Shown: in pieces, positions 37,117-45,719 of the stretch
Layout of the letters: each line of letters opens with the position of its first letter
Position numbering within the stretch: position 1 is the stretch's first letter
DNA from: VAZQ01 sp963771845
GTDB taxonomy: Bacteria; Pseudomonadota; Alphaproteobacteria; Rhizobiales; Xanthobacteraceae
NCBI GenBank assembly: GCA_963771845.1
Contig: CAVYVC010000044.1
Coordinates: 38,708-102,707 of the forward strand
Length of the DNA stretch: 64,000 bases
Reading direction: 5' to 3'
Notes under the pieces: model-generated
Told to the model about the DNA's origin: nothing
What the model saw: the letters and a program-made list of their open reading frames with translations, nothing else
Databases searched by the model: none
Position numbers and translations under genes: made by a program

Positions 37117-38016
37117 ATGACGACTGCAACCCTTGACGTGCGAACGCATGAATTCGACGTGGATGAGATCGAATACCTGCGCCACGGCGACAAACCTTTG
37201 CTTGCGCGCGCGTTCAGGCCGCGTGGCGAGGGCCCCTTCCCGGCCCTGGTTGAGTGCCATGGCGGCGCCTGGTGCGCGAGCGACCGCAATACCGAGCGGT
37301 TGCGCCACGAGGCGATGGCGAAGCACGGGGTCGTTTCGATTGCGCTTGATTTCCGGTCAGGCAACGAAGCGCCCTACCCCGCCTCGGTGCAGGACATCAA
37401 CTACGCCGTGCGATGGACGAAGCACAATGCCAGCACGCTCAAGACCCGCGCTGATCTCGTCGGCCTCACCGGCCAGTCGAGCGGCGGTCACCTTGCCATG
37501 CTGGTCGCCATGCGGCCCCATGATGCGCGCTACGCGGCCATCGCGCTTCCCTCCGGCTCGGGCGCCCACGACGCAAGCGTGCGCTGTGTCGTGATGTTGT
37601 GGCCGGTCATCAATCCCTTGAGCCGCTACCGTCACGCCAAGCGCGCACTCGCCGGCGCCAATCCCCCCGAATGGCCCAAATCCATCATCGCGCGTCATGA
37701 CGCCTATTGGCGCAGCGAGGACCATATGGCCGAGGGCAATCCAATGCTCGCGCTCGAGCGCGGCGAGAAGCTCGCGACCCCACCGGCGGTCTGGTTTCAA
37801 CCGCGCGGCGACAATCTGCACGACTACAAGGACGTCGAGGCAAGCTTCCCCGGCAACGAGCCCCAGCGCTTCGTGGCAAACTATCGCAAGGCTGGCGGCG
37901 AGATCGCGCTGGAATATATCGATGCCGAACGGCACGCCGGCCACGCGCCGGATTTGTCGAAAACGGGCGATCTGTTCGAGCGCGTCGTGCGGTTCGTGAA
38001 ACGGCACATGCAATGA
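37117..38016 (+). CDS. alpha/beta hydrolase (esterase/lipase-like)
   Basis: A 299-residue alpha/beta hydrolase. The oxyanion region is PALVECHGGAWCASDRN and the nucleophile elbow is GLTGQSSGGHLAMLVAM (G-x-S-x-G), with the catalytic His in DAERHAGHAPDLSKTG near the end. This is the BD-FAE/carboxylesterase-like branch that cuts ester or related bonds. ATG 37117 follows GAGGTGG. Its stop overlaps the ATG of the next gene by four bases, so it is translationally coupled to the LigA/LigB pair and probably acts on the ring-cleavage product or its precursor. Confidence 0.9.
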   Translation: MTTATLDVRTHEFDVDEIEYLRHGDKPLLARAFRPRGEGPFPALVECHGGAWCASDRNTERLRHEAMAKHGVVSIALDFRSGNEAPYPASVQDINYAVRWTKHNASTLKTRADLVGLTGQSSGGHLAMLVAMRPHDARYAAIALPSGSGAHDASVRCVVMLWPVINPLSRYRHAKRALAGANPPEWPKSIIARHDAYWRSEDHMAEGNPMLALERGEKLATPPAVWFQPRGDNLHDYKDVEASFPGNEPQRFVANYRKAGGEIALEYIDAERHAGHAPDLSKTGDLFERVVRFVKRHMQ

Positions 38017-38318
38017 CCGACTATTGGCTGAGCAAGTTGTTTTTCGACTTGCAGCACGATGAAAAGCTCGCGGCCGACTTCCGCCAGAACATGGCGAGCG
38101 TGATCGATCGCTATGAGATCGCGCCCGCGGTGCGCAAGGCGCTGCTTGCGGATGATGTTGCTGTGCTTGCTCCACTGGTGAACGCTTATCTACTGCGGTT
38201 TTACTTTCAGATCCGCGGCATGCCGCAAGAGAAATTCATGGCGCGCCTGCATGCGCTCAAGCCCAAGCCGGTCCAGCCGAAGCCGCTCGAGGCCAAGCCG
38301 GTCAACGCCAATGGCTAG
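38013..38318 (+). CDS. LigA-like small subunit of class III extradiol dioxygenase
   Basis: A 101-residue protein starting at ATG 38013 inside the stop of the previous gene. Family features (PF07746): YWLSKLFFDLQHDEKLAADF, YEIAPAVRKALLADDVAVLA and YFQIRGMPQEKFMARLHAL. LigA-type subunits pair with LigB-type catalytic subunits in protocatechuate 4,5-dioxygenase and relatives. The C-terminus is an unusual Lys-Pro repeat (KPKPVQPKPLEAKPV). Its stop overlaps the start of the LigB-like gene, so the two subunits are made together. Confidence 0.82.
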   Translation: MTDYWLSKLFFDLQHDEKLAADFRQNMASVIDRYEIAPAVRKALLADDVAVLAPLVNAYLLRFYFQIRGMPQEKFMARLHALKPKPVQPKPLEAKPVNANG

Positions 38319-39150
38319 CTTCGCCGGCGCGTTCGCCGCGTGCCACCCGCCGCTCATGGCGCGCAATTGGGAATCGCTGCCGCAGGATCACCGCGCGCGC
38401 CTGACCACAGCTTTCGACGCGCTTGGGCAGCGGCTGCGCGCATGCCGCCCGGACCTGCTGGTCGTGATCTCTCCCGATCATTGGGTGAATTTCTTCATCA
38501 GCAATCTTCCCGCCGTGTGCATCGGCATCGGCGCGGAGCACGACGGCCCGCCTGAGCCGTTCATGAAGAAAGTGTACCCGCGCGAGCGCCTGCCCGGCCA
38601 TGAAGCATTTGGCCGCCACCTCCTCGAGCGTGCTCTGGAGCGCGACTTCGAGCCCGCGCTGTCGCACCGGCTCAAGCTCGATCACGGCGCTTGCATTCCG
38701 CTCTGGCGCATGGGGATCGAGAGCACGCTTCCGATCGTGCCGATTCTGGTGAACGATCTCGAAGAGCCGATGCTGAGCATGCGCCGCTGCCTCGCCTGGG
38801 GACGGCTCATCCGCCACGCGATCGAAAGCTTTCCGTCGCCTTTGCGCATTGCCGTTCTTGGTACCGGCGGCTTGAGCCATTCCGTCGGCGAAGCCACCAT
38901 GGGCTGGATCGACGAGGATTTCGATCACAAATGCATCAGGCATTTCGAAGACGGCGACGATGAAAGGCTCGCCCAATTCCTTACCGACGCGCTGCCGCGA
39001 ACAGGCAATGGCGCGCACGAGATCCGCGATTGGGTCATCGCCCATGCCGCGGCGGAGAGCACGGGCTTCGAGCTGATCGACTATTTTCCCAGTCCCGAGA
39101 CGCTGGTCGGCGCGGGCTTTGCTTGCTGGAATTCCAGCAAGCCGAATTGA
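38311..39150 (+). CDS. LigB-like catalytic subunit of class III extradiol dioxygenase
   Basis: A 279-residue LigB (PF02900) protein. Expected parts: FAACHPPLMARNWESL with the first iron-ligand His, VVISPDHWVNFFISNLPAVC with another His, HRLKLDHGACIPLWRMGIES and AVLGTGGLSHSVGEATMGW. These enzymes open catechol-type rings next to one hydroxyl (meta-cleavage) using ferrous iron. ATG 38311 overlaps the LigA stop by eight bases. The operon with an alpha/beta hydrolase, and a divergent RidA, suggests degradation of an aromatic compound, identity unknown. Confidence 0.88.
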   Translation: MASFAGAFAACHPPLMARNWESLPQDHRARLTTAFDALGQRLRACRPDLLVVISPDHWVNFFISNLPAVCIGIGAEHDGPPEPFMKKVYPRERLPGHEAFGRHLLERALERDFEPALSHRLKLDHGACIPLWRMGIESTLPIVPILVNDLEEPMLSMRRCLAWGRLIRHAIESFPSPLRIAVLGTGGLSHSVGEATMGWIDEDFDHKCIRHFEDGDDERLAQFLTDALPRTGNGAHEIRDWVIAHAAAESTGFELIDYFPSPETLVGAGFACWNSSKPN

Positions 39151-39246
39151 GCGGTTAGCTTTCGCAGATAACCATATCTGCAAATCACGAGCGTTTAAGA
39201 CGCACGGCCGTGCTAGGCAGCGCGAGCTCAATTGCAGGCTTGCGTC

Positions 39247-39489
39247 ATGTGGTTCATCAGCTTCGTGCTCGCGGTCGGGGCGCTGATATCGTTACTGGTG
39301 CTTGGCAGCGCTGCGTACCTGGAAAGCACCGGCTCGGTGAAGACTGGCAAGGTTTTCACCGGGCCTGTGCCGCTGCCCAAAGCGAGACCCGTGTCGCTCG
39401 TCAAGGAGGCGGAAGAGAACGAGGTGGTGAAGCAGCTGCCGCTGCCGAAACAAAAGCCGCGCCGGGCAAACGTACGCGGCGGGTTTTAG
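39247..39489 (+). CDS. small membrane-anchored protein of unknown function
   Basis: An 80-residue peptide. ATG 39247 starts MWFISFVLAVGALISLLVLG, one N-terminal helix, followed by a polar tail with a Lys-Pro pattern (VPLPKARPVSLVKEAEENEV, KQLPLPKQKPRRA). No family recognised. Codon use and helix make it plausible. It stands alone after the LigB gene. Confidence 0.5.
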   Translation: MWFISFVLAVGALISLLVLGSAAYLESTGSVKTGKVFTGPVPLPKARPVSLVKEAEENEVVKQLPLPKQKPRRANVRGGF

Positions 39490-39494
39490 GGACG

Positions 39495-39602
39495 CGTCAT
39501 CCCGGGGCGCGGCCAAAGGCCGCGCACCCGGAATCGCATAATCCCAGACGGATCGTGGTTATGGATTCCGGGTTCGCGCGAAGCGCGCGCCCCGGAATGA
39601 CG
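39495..39602. repeat. dispersed palindromic repeat, family D
   Basis: CGTCATCCCGGGGCGCGGCC with an inner GGCCAAAGGCC hairpin, ending GCGCGCCCCGGAATGACG, an inverted repeat of the outer arm. It lies between the small membrane gene and a Bug gene and could terminate both. Confidence 0.85.
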
Positions 39603-39610
39603 ATATGCGG

Positions 39611-40600
39611 CTAATTAATCTTGATGCCGGCGCCTTTGATCACCGCGGCCCATTTCGCAATGTCGGACTTGAGTAAGGCTTCCAGTTCGCCGGGGGAAGA
39701 GCTCATGGCGGGATAGCCACCGGCATTCGTCAGCTTGTCCTTGACCGCAGGATCGGCAAGCGCGGCGATAGTGTCGGCGCTCATCTTCTTGACGATCTCA
39801 GAAGGGGTTTTGGCCGGCACAAACAAGGCGTGCCAGGAGGACGCCTCATAGCCGGGAACGGTGTCTGCGATGGCCGGCACATCGGGCGCGGCCGAATCTG
39901 GTTTGGCGCTGGTTACTCCGAGCGCCCGGATCTGGCCCGAACGCATATTCGCCAGCAACGCTCCACTTGCAAAATAACAGTCCACCCGGCCTGGGATGAG
40001 GTCATTGAGCACCTGCGCCGCACCGCGATACGGCGCATGCGCCATCTCGATCCCGGCCATCTGCTTGAACAGCTCGCTGGCAAGATGCGGGCCGCTGCCG
40101 GTACCGGGCGATGCCATGGTCATCTTGCCGGGGTGCGCCTTGGCATAGGCGATAAACTCCGCGACCGATTTTGCGGGCGAAGAGTTCGGCACGAACATGT
40201 AGAGCGGAAATCTGGAGACGAGAGAGACCGGCGCAAAGTCCGCGATCGCATCATAGTCGAGCGAGCGGTATAGGCTGCGGTTGACCGCGAGCGATGCGGT
40301 TGCATAGAGCACGGTGTAGCCGTCGGGATCGGAGCGCGCGACGAATTCGTTGCCGAGATTGGTGCCGGCGCCGCCCTTGTTCTCCACCACCACTTGCTGA
40401 TGCCAGACTTTGGAGAGTTGGTCGGCGAGGATGCGCGCGACAAGATCGGTCGGTCCTCCGGCCGATACCGGCACCATGAAACGCACGACGCGGTTGGGCC
40501 ATTCCCGCGATTGCGCGTGAGCCGGCACGGCGGGAGCGAAAGCAGCGGGCATAGCCGCGGTCGCGGCGCAGAGCGCAATCACGCGCCGGCGTGTCAGCAT
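39611..40600 (-). CDS. Bug/TctC-family substrate-binding protein
   Basis: A 329-residue protein with a signal peptide (LCAATAAMPAAFAPAVPAHA). Family motifs: WPNRVVRFMVPVSAGGPTDL, VVVENKGGAGTNLGNEFV, DPDGYTVLYATASLAVNRSL, IAYAKAHPGKMTMASPGTGS, HAPYRGAAQVLNDLIPGRVD and the C-terminal DIAKWAAVIKGAGIKI. Binds a small organic ligand in the periplasm; no TctA/B genes nearby. It is followed downstream on its strand by no partner, and the epoxide-hydrolase-like gene ends six bases upstream of its start, so the two are likely cotranscribed. Confidence 0.93.
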   Translation of the reverse strand: MLTRRRVIALCAATAAMPAAFAPAVPAHAQSREWPNRVVRFMVPVSAGGPTDLVARILADQLSKVWHQQVVVENKGGAGTNLGNEFVARSDPDGYTVLYATASLAVNRSLYRSLDYDAIADFAPVSLVSRFPLYMFVPNSSPAKSVAEFIAYAKAHPGKMTMASPGTGSGPHLASELFKQMAGIEMAHAPYRGAAQVLNDLIPGRVDCYFASGALLANMRSGQIRALGVTSAKPDSAAPDVPAIADTVPGYEASSWHALFVPAKTPSEIVKKMSADTIAALADPAVKDKLTNAGGYPAMSSSPGELEALLKSDIAKWAAVIKGAGIKIN

Positions 40601-40606
40601 GGCGCC

Positions 40607-41500
40607 CTACTTGCAAATATCCAAAATCGCATCCGCGAAGGCGAACGGGGCCTCCTGCGGCGGGTTGTGTCCGATATTCTCGAACACGCGGCGCTCGTAA
40701 GGCCCGGTGAAACATCGCTGGTGGGCCTGCGTGTTTTGAACAGGATTTACGTCATCCACCGCGCCATGCACGGCGATGGTCGGAACACTGATCTTCGGCA
40801 ACCGCGCCAATTGTGATTCGATCGCCGCATAGCGTGGGTCACCCGGCGCGTTGCCCATGCGGTGACGATAGGAATGAATGACAACGTCGACGAAGTCGGG
40901 ATTTTCAAAAGATGCCGCGGTGCGCTGGTAGACCGCTGCATCGAAGGGCCAGGTCGGCGACCAGAGCTTCCATAGCAAGCGGCCAAGCTCGGCGCGGTTC
41001 GCGGCAAGCCCGTTGCGGCCGCGCTCGGTCTGAAAATAATACTGGTACCAGAAGCGCCGCTCCTGCTCCGGATCGGCGGGCTTGCCGGAATTGGTAATGT
41101 CCTGGATCTGATAAGCGGTGCAGCTCACGAGACCACGCACGCGCTGGGGCCACAGCGCTGCAACGACGCAGGCCGCCCTGCTGCCCCAGTCAAAGCCGGC
41201 GAGGCCCGCTTGCGCAATGTTGAGAGCATCGAGCAATTCCAGCAGATCCTGCCCCACGGCCGCCTGTTCGCCGGACCGCGGCGTGTCGGGGGACAGAAAC
41301 CGCGTACCGCCATAGCCGCGCAGGTACGGCACGATGGTGCGCAACCCCGCGTCGTTGAGAACGGGCACGACGTCATCGAATGCGCGCACGTCATAGGGAT
41401 AGCCGTGCAGCAGAACGACCGGCAGCCCTTGCGCCGGACCGCTGTGCTCATAGGCGATGTCCAGCACCGGCGTTCGGACGCGAGCTTGCTCCGGCAACAC
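40607..41500 (-). CDS. epoxide hydrolase-like alpha/beta hydrolase
   Basis: A 297-residue alpha/beta hydrolase with an Asp nucleophile: HGYPYDVRAFDDVVP, QAGLAGFDWGSRAACVVAAL (G-F-D-W-G-S), and the catalytic His in ENIGHNPPQEAPFAFADAIL. This is the epoxide hydrolase / haloalkane dehalogenase branch, acting by an ester intermediate. It likely opens an epoxide or removes a halogen from a small molecule. Start GTG 41500 is preceded by GGGAGA at about four bases; an ATG two bases upstream is in another frame. It lies just before the Bug gene on the same strand. Confidence 0.88.
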   Translation of the reverse strand: MLPEQARVRTPVLDIAYEHSGPAQGLPVVLLHGYPYDVRAFDDVVPVLNDAGLRTIVPYLRGYGGTRFLSPDTPRSGEQAAVGQDLLELLDALNIAQAGLAGFDWGSRAACVVAALWPQRVRGLVSCTAYQIQDITNSGKPADPEQERRFWYQYYFQTERGRNGLAANRAELGRLLWKLWSPTWPFDAAVYQRTAASFENPDFVDVVIHSYRHRMGNAPGDPRYAAIESQLARLPKISVPTIAVHGAVDDVNPVQNTQAHQRCFTGPYERRVFENIGHNPPQEAPFAFADAILDICK

Positions 41501-41581
41501 ATTCTCCCGGGTGAGCAGGACGAAAGCGCAATCGCGATGTTATGTCGTTTTGGGCTGCTCTGTCACCATTGCGCGGTGCGG

Positions 41582-42805
41582 TCAATGTGACACGCGCTGG
41601 AATTCGAGCGGGAAGTTGTGCATGCGGCGGGCGCCGGTGGCCGTGATCTCGATGGTCTCGGCGAATACGCAACCGGTCTTTCCCGATCGCCAGCTCGGGT
41701 CGACGAGATCGATGTTGAACGCGAACACCATGCCGCTCTCGAAGCGATCGCCGATCACCTTGATCGCCTCGCGGTCGGCGGCAATCGCGTGGTGTCGAAA
41801 GCGCGGATATTCCAGCGACGCGAGCCCATGGCCGTGGATACCCGCCTCGCAGATGGCCAGCCCGCGCGCATCGATCTCGTCCTTGACCGCCATCAGCGCA
41901 GTCGAGATGGTCTTGCCCGGACCAAAATGCTCAAGTCCGCAACGATATGCGGCGAGACACCCTTCATAAATCTTGACCTGCTCCCGCTCGGGCTCGCCGA
42001 GACAGTACGTACGCTCGACATGGGTGAAATAGCCGGCGTATTTGGGGTGCATTTCACAGATGATGAGATCGCCTTTTTCCATCGCTCGCGTGGTCGGCAC
42101 CCGGAACGGATGGGGATAAGGGTAACGATCGCAATTCCACAAAAATAACGTCGGCTCTTCACCGCCATTGGCCGTCATCGTCGCCTGCATGGCGGCATAG
42201 ACTTCGCATTCCTTCACGCCCGGGCGCGCCGTATCGCGGCAGGTGGCGAGCATCAGGTCACCCAAAGCCGCGGCCTTGCGCAGAACCGTGAGCTCCTCCT
42301 CGCTTTTGATCGCGCGCAGCTTCTCCAGCATGTCGTCAAGCCCGACGACGCTTGCATCGGGCAGGAGCGCGACAAGCCGCTTGTAAACGTCATGCGGCAC
42401 CCAGCCATCCGGATCGAGCGGACCGGCGAGACCGTCCATCCCAATCTTGCCGCGATCGAGCTTGAGCTCCTTGATGCGGCTGGCAACCGAATCGGCCCAG
42501 GTTTTGCTGCGCGGGCGGATGTCGCTTACCCAATTTTGCGCCGCGCTCCAACCCTCAAGGAATGTCGGCATGTGGATGATCGACGTGGGCTCGCCCAGGG
42601 CCGGAAAGATCAGGACATTGAATTCGGCATTGCCTCCGATCGGAGACAGATAACGCGCATTGGCGGTGTAGAAGTCCCACATCATCGGCCAGCCCCAGAG
42701 CACGAGCGCGTCGAGCCCGCGCCCCGCCATTTCCTTTCGCACGGCAGCGTAGCGCCGGTCACGTTCGGCGAGCGAAAGGCGCGGAAGCTCAAGCGTGGAG
42801 CGCAT
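41582..42805 (-). CDS. M24-family (creatinase/prolidase fold) protein with atypical metal site
   Basis: A 407-residue protein: creatinase-type N-terminal domain (SLAERDRRYAAVRKEMAGRG, DALVLWGWPMMWDFYTANAR) and an M24 pita-bread C-terminal domain (TARPGVKECEVYAAMQATMT, MEKGDLIICEMHPKYAGYFT, GIHGHGLASLEYPRFRHHAI, SGMVFAFNIDL, GCVFAETIEITATGARRMHN). In peptidases of this fold the ligands are D, D, H, E, E. Here the first Asp is Glu (CEMHP), the second looks lost (YFTHVERT), and the first Glu is Asn (FNID), leaving His and the last Glu. So it is probably not a standard Xaa-Pro peptidase; creatinase-like hydrolysis of a small substrate is an alternative. ATG 42805 chosen; frame opens further in a repeat region. 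Confidence 0.85.
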   Translation of the reverse strand: MRSTLELPRLSLAERDRRYAAVRKEMAGRGLDALVLWGWPMMWDFYTANARYLSPIGGNAEFNVLIFPALGEPTSIIHMPTFLEGWSAAQNWVSDIRPRSKTWADSVASRIKELKLDRGKIGMDGLAGPLDPDGWVPHDVYKRLVALLPDASVVGLDDMLEKLRAIKSEEELTVLRKAAALGDLMLATCRDTARPGVKECEVYAAMQATMTANGGEEPTLFLWNCDRYPYPHPFRVPTTRAMEKGDLIICEMHPKYAGYFTHVERTYCLGEPEREQVKIYEGCLAAYRCGLEHFGPGKTISTALMAVKDEIDARGLAICEAGIHGHGLASLEYPRFRHHAIAADREAIKVIGDRFESGMVFAFNIDLVDPSWRSGKTGCVFAETIEITATGARRMHNFPLEFQRVSH

Positions 42806-42839
42806 GAGTATTTCTCTTAAAGTGTGTTTTGCTGAGACT

Positions 42840-43052
42840 GAGCGAGCGGCTCCACCTCTCCCCGCAACCCGGGCTTGCCCGGGTTGCGCAGTATAGTGCG
42901 CAAGTCGGGCAAGCCCGGCTTGCACTGGGGAGAGGTCGGAATGGGCGCCTTGCGCCCATTCCGGGTGAGGGGGTTACAAATATCGAAGCGGAGCCCCTCA
43001 CCCGGATCGCGCAAGCGCGATCCGACCTCTCCCCTCCGGGGAGAGGTATCGC
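42840..43052. repeat. mosaic of family A palindromes
   Basis: Several nested hairpins: CCGCAACCCGGGCTTGCCCG with GGGTTGCGC, AAGCCGGGCTTGC-type, GAATGGGCGCCTTGCGCCCA with TTC, and the 42996-43050 copy of the 9688 element (CCCTCACCCGGATCGCGCAA). The segment fills the gap between the M24 gene and the convergent-side epimerase gene. Confidence 0.8.
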
Positions 43053-43109
43053 AACCTGCACAATCGCGTCGTGATCGAACATCATTCAAACTTGCTCTGG
43101 CCGCGCTAG

Positions 43110-44078
43110 TCACGCGGCGGCTTTCATCTGCTTGAGCGCGGCAAGATAGTCGGCGATCCCGCGCTCCAGATCGAACTGCGGCTTATAGCCCAGCTCCTCG
43201 CGCGCTCGCGCGATGTCATACACGCCGGTTGCGGGATAGGCGAAGCCGTAGAAGTTCAGGCCGCCGCCGATCTCCATCTGCGCGCCCGGAATGTGCTTTT
43301 TGATCACGCGCTCGAAGTCGCGCAGCGTCACGCCCACACCGGTCCCGATGTTGTAGACCCGGCTCTTGATCTTGCCGGCGAGCGTCGCGAGATAGATGCC
43401 GAGCGCAGAGTCTTTGTTATAGATGAAGTCATCCTTGTCGTCGCCGCCCTGTTCGAGCTTGAAGGGGAGGCCGTTTGCGGGATTTTCGACAATGCGGCTC
43501 ATCACGGCCATGGGTCCGTGGCGTGCCGTCTTGCCGGGGCCATAGGTGGAGGCAAAGCGCAGCGACACCGTCTCAATCCCCATGTTGTCATTGTAATAGG
43601 CGCAGACGTTCTCGCCCATGAACTTGGCGGAGTCGTAGATGCGCTTGGGTTTGGCGGGGAGATCTTCCGGCATGGGCTTCCAGGTGGGAGCGCCGTAATC
43701 ACCGGTGACCGGTCCATAAACGCCCTTCGCACTGGTGAACACCACGCGTTTGACGTTGAGCGCACGAGCCGCCTCGAGCACATTGACCAGGCCGATGACA
43801 TTGACCTGGATGCTCAAGGCGGGATTGGCGGCCGAGACTGCGCCGACAAAGGCGGCCGCATGCACCACGTGCGTGACCTGATGTTTCTTGATCGCCTGCA
43901 GGATGCGCGGCAGGTCGAGCACGTCGCCCTGCTCGAAATCGATCTTGTCGCTGATATCGCCGATCAGGCTCTCGTCGCGATGGCGCGCGAAGACAACCGG
44001 CCGATGGCCTTCGCGCACGAATTTGCGGCTCGTTTCCGCGCCGATGACCCCCATGCCGCCGGTGATCAAGACCTTCAT
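43110..44078 (-). CDS. NAD-dependent epimerase/dehydratase (SDR, UDP-sugar type)
   Basis: A 322-residue extended SDR. The nucleotide motif is VLITGGMGVIGAETSRKFVR (GxxGxxG), with the active-site YDSAKFMGENVCAYY (YxxxK) and FASTYGPGKTARHGPMAVMS. The catalytic region has TSAKGVYGPVTGDYGAP. It most resembles UDP-glucose 4-epimerase-like and nucleotide-sugar dehydratase enzymes; the exact sugar is not clear. ATG 44078. The gene is upstream of the M24 gene on the same strand but the repeat cluster lies between, so not one operon. It may belong with galU in surface polysaccharide synthesis. Confidence 0.88.
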   Translation of the reverse strand: MKVLITGGMGVIGAETSRKFVREGHRPVVFARHRDESLIGDISDKIDFEQGDVLDLPRILQAIKKHQVTHVVHAAAFVGAVSAANPALSIQVNVIGLVNVLEAARALNVKRVVFTSAKGVYGPVTGDYGAPTWKPMPEDLPAKPKRIYDSAKFMGENVCAYYNDNMGIETVSLRFASTYGPGKTARHGPMAVMSRIVENPANGLPFKLEQGGDDKDDFIYNKDSALGIYLATLAGKIKSRVYNIGTGVGVTLRDFERVIKKHIPGAQMEIGGGLNFYGFAYPATGVYDIARAREELGYKPQFDLERGIADYLAALKQMKAAA

Positions 44079-44155
44079 GTCAGGCTCGGTCCATTCTAGC
44101 GCTCACGGCGCCGATCATCGTGCACAGTATTGACCACAACCCCATGGCAGTCCAC

Positions 44156-44289
44156 GTAGCCCGGATTGAAGCGTGTCGGAGCAAAATGCTCCGACACGCG
44201 AAATCCGGGAATGCGGATGGGTAAGATCCGAACGACGAGGTTGTCCCCGGATTTCCGCTGCGCTTCGCGCAAGCGTCAATCCGGGCTAC
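44156..44289. repeat. dispersed palindromic repeat, family B, long copy
   Basis: Starts GTAGCCCGGATTGAAGCGTG and contains an inner hairpin GTCGGAGCAAAATGCTCCGAC; ends CGTCAATCCGGGCTAC. It lies upstream of a Bug gene whose translated frame appears to run through the repeat but need not use it. Confidence 0.85.
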
Positions 44290-44303
44290 TCACCGCCAAA
44301 GCG

Positions 44304-45273
44304 ATGTTCGCGGTCGCCATCATGCTGGCGAGCCCGCTTAGCCGGGCTCTCGCACAAGAATCTGAACTGGCCCGCACGCCCCATTACTTTGATTGTACCA
44401 TTTCCCGCCGGCGGCGGAATTGATGCAAGCGGCCGGCTCCAGGCGCTCGCGCTGGGTGAGATCCTGGGCCAGCCGGTCGTGGTGGAGAATGTCGGCGCCG
44501 CATCCGGCACGGTGGGCAGCGCCAAAGCCGCCAAGTCAGCCCCCGACGGCTACACGCTGCTCATGGGCAACAGCGGCACGCACGCCTTCAGCCAATCCCT
44601 TTACAAGAAGCTGCCCTATAACTCGGTGGAAGACTTCGCGCCGGTCGGTCTCGTTTCAGAATCGCCCCGCATCCTGGTCGCCCGCAAGACCCTGCCGGCA
44701 GACAACCTGCAAGGGTTCATCGCCTACGTCAAAGCGAACGAGGGCACAGCGCAATATGGCTCGGCAGGGGTCGGGTCAGGCACGCACCTGCCCTGCGCGC
44801 TCCTCAACGTCGCGCTCGGCGTGAATGTGACCCACGTGCCCTACCGCGGCGCCGGTGCCGTCATGCAGGACCTGATCGCCGGGCGCATCGACTACATGTG
44901 CGACACCATTCAGACCGGAGCGGCGCAGGCCAAGGGCGGCAACGTCAAGGGGATTGCTGTGATGGCGCCCAAGCGCGTCCCCATCATTGCCGATCTCGCA
45001 ACCACCGGCGAGCAAGGCCTGCCCGGGGTCGAAGCCAGTGTCTGGAACGCATTCTTCTTTCCGAAGGGAACACCGCAAGCGATCATTGTGAAGATGAACA
45101 AGGCGCTCCAGGAGATGATTGCACGGCCGGCGTTGCGAACGAAGCTCGAAGATCTGGGACTGGAGATCGTACCGCCCGAACAGCGCAGCCCCGAATACCT
45201 CGCCCAGATGCTGCCGCGCGACATCGAGCGCTGGGCCAAGGTGATCAAAGCGGCCGGCATCAGCATGGATTGA
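44304..45273 (+). pseudogene. Bug/TctC-family substrate-binding protein, frameshifted after the signal peptide
   Basis: ATG 44304 starts a good signal peptide (FAVAIMLASPLSRALAQ). A few codons later, between 44357 and 44373, the conserved mature protein begins in the frame one base over: WPARPITLIVPFPAGGGIDA, VVVENVGAASGTVGSAKA, SAPDGYTLLMGNSGTHAF, AYVKANEGTAQYGSAGVGSG, HVPYRGAGAVMQDLIAGRID and IERWAKVIKAAGISM. The span is 970 bases, one more than a multiple of three, so one extra base in the signal-mature junction explains it. The second frame is itself open from 44173, but that start lies inside a repeat and lacks a signal. The protein is probably not exported as it stands. Confidence 0.78.
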
Positions 45274-45462
45274 CCGCCGACTGCGAATGCTCGCCGCACG
45301 TTCACTGCCGCCGCAGGTTGGTGCATATCGCAAAACAGTCTCGCAGGATTTTGCCATGAAATCGCAACGAACGCATTCGCATTTATATACACGGAGTGAC
45401 ATCGCCACGTGGCAGAACTAAATTTGCAGGCGAAAGGCTCCCCATACAGCAGGACCTCGACC

Positions 45463-45699
45463 GTGCCGCGCACCCGCGTCTTCAAATCCGGTAACAGCCA
45501 GGCAGTTCGCATTCCAGCGGAGCTGGCCTATGCCGATATGGATATCGATCTGGAAATCACCCGACTTGGCGACGTCATCACAATCTTTCCCGCGCGCAAC
45601 AGCTTGAAGGAGGCCGTAGCTGCCTTGCGCCGGATGCCCAAACCGCCTCGGGTTGAGAAAAGGCAGCCGATCGAGGTCCCGTTGCGCCGGCGAGATTGA
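45463..45699 (+). CDS. VapB/VagC-type antitoxin (AbrB/MazE swapped-hairpin), no partner toxin
   Basis: A 78-residue SpoVT/AbrB-fold antitoxin. GTG 45463, preceded by AGGA, starts the canonical VPRTRVFKSGNSQAVRIPAE block; a GTG at 45409 is a poorer choice. The rest (AYADMDIDLEITRLGDVITI, FPARNSLKEAVAALRRMP) is also typical. Such antitoxins normally precede a vapC PIN-domain toxin on the same strand. The 700 bases after it hold no frame with a PIN motif, only a convergent antitoxin gene. It therefore seems an orphan, perhaps a remnant or a repressor acting elsewhere. Confidence 0.85.
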   Translation: MPRTRVFKSGNSQAVRIPAELAYADMDIDLEITRLGDVITIFPARNSLKEAVAALRRMPKPPRVEKRQPIEVPLRRRD

Positions 45700-45719
45700 G
45701 GATTTGATCCAGGCGTGGC

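Noticed and set aside
38302..39231. 309-codon minus-strand frame
   Set aside because: Antisense to the LigB gene, which has family motifs and coupled start.
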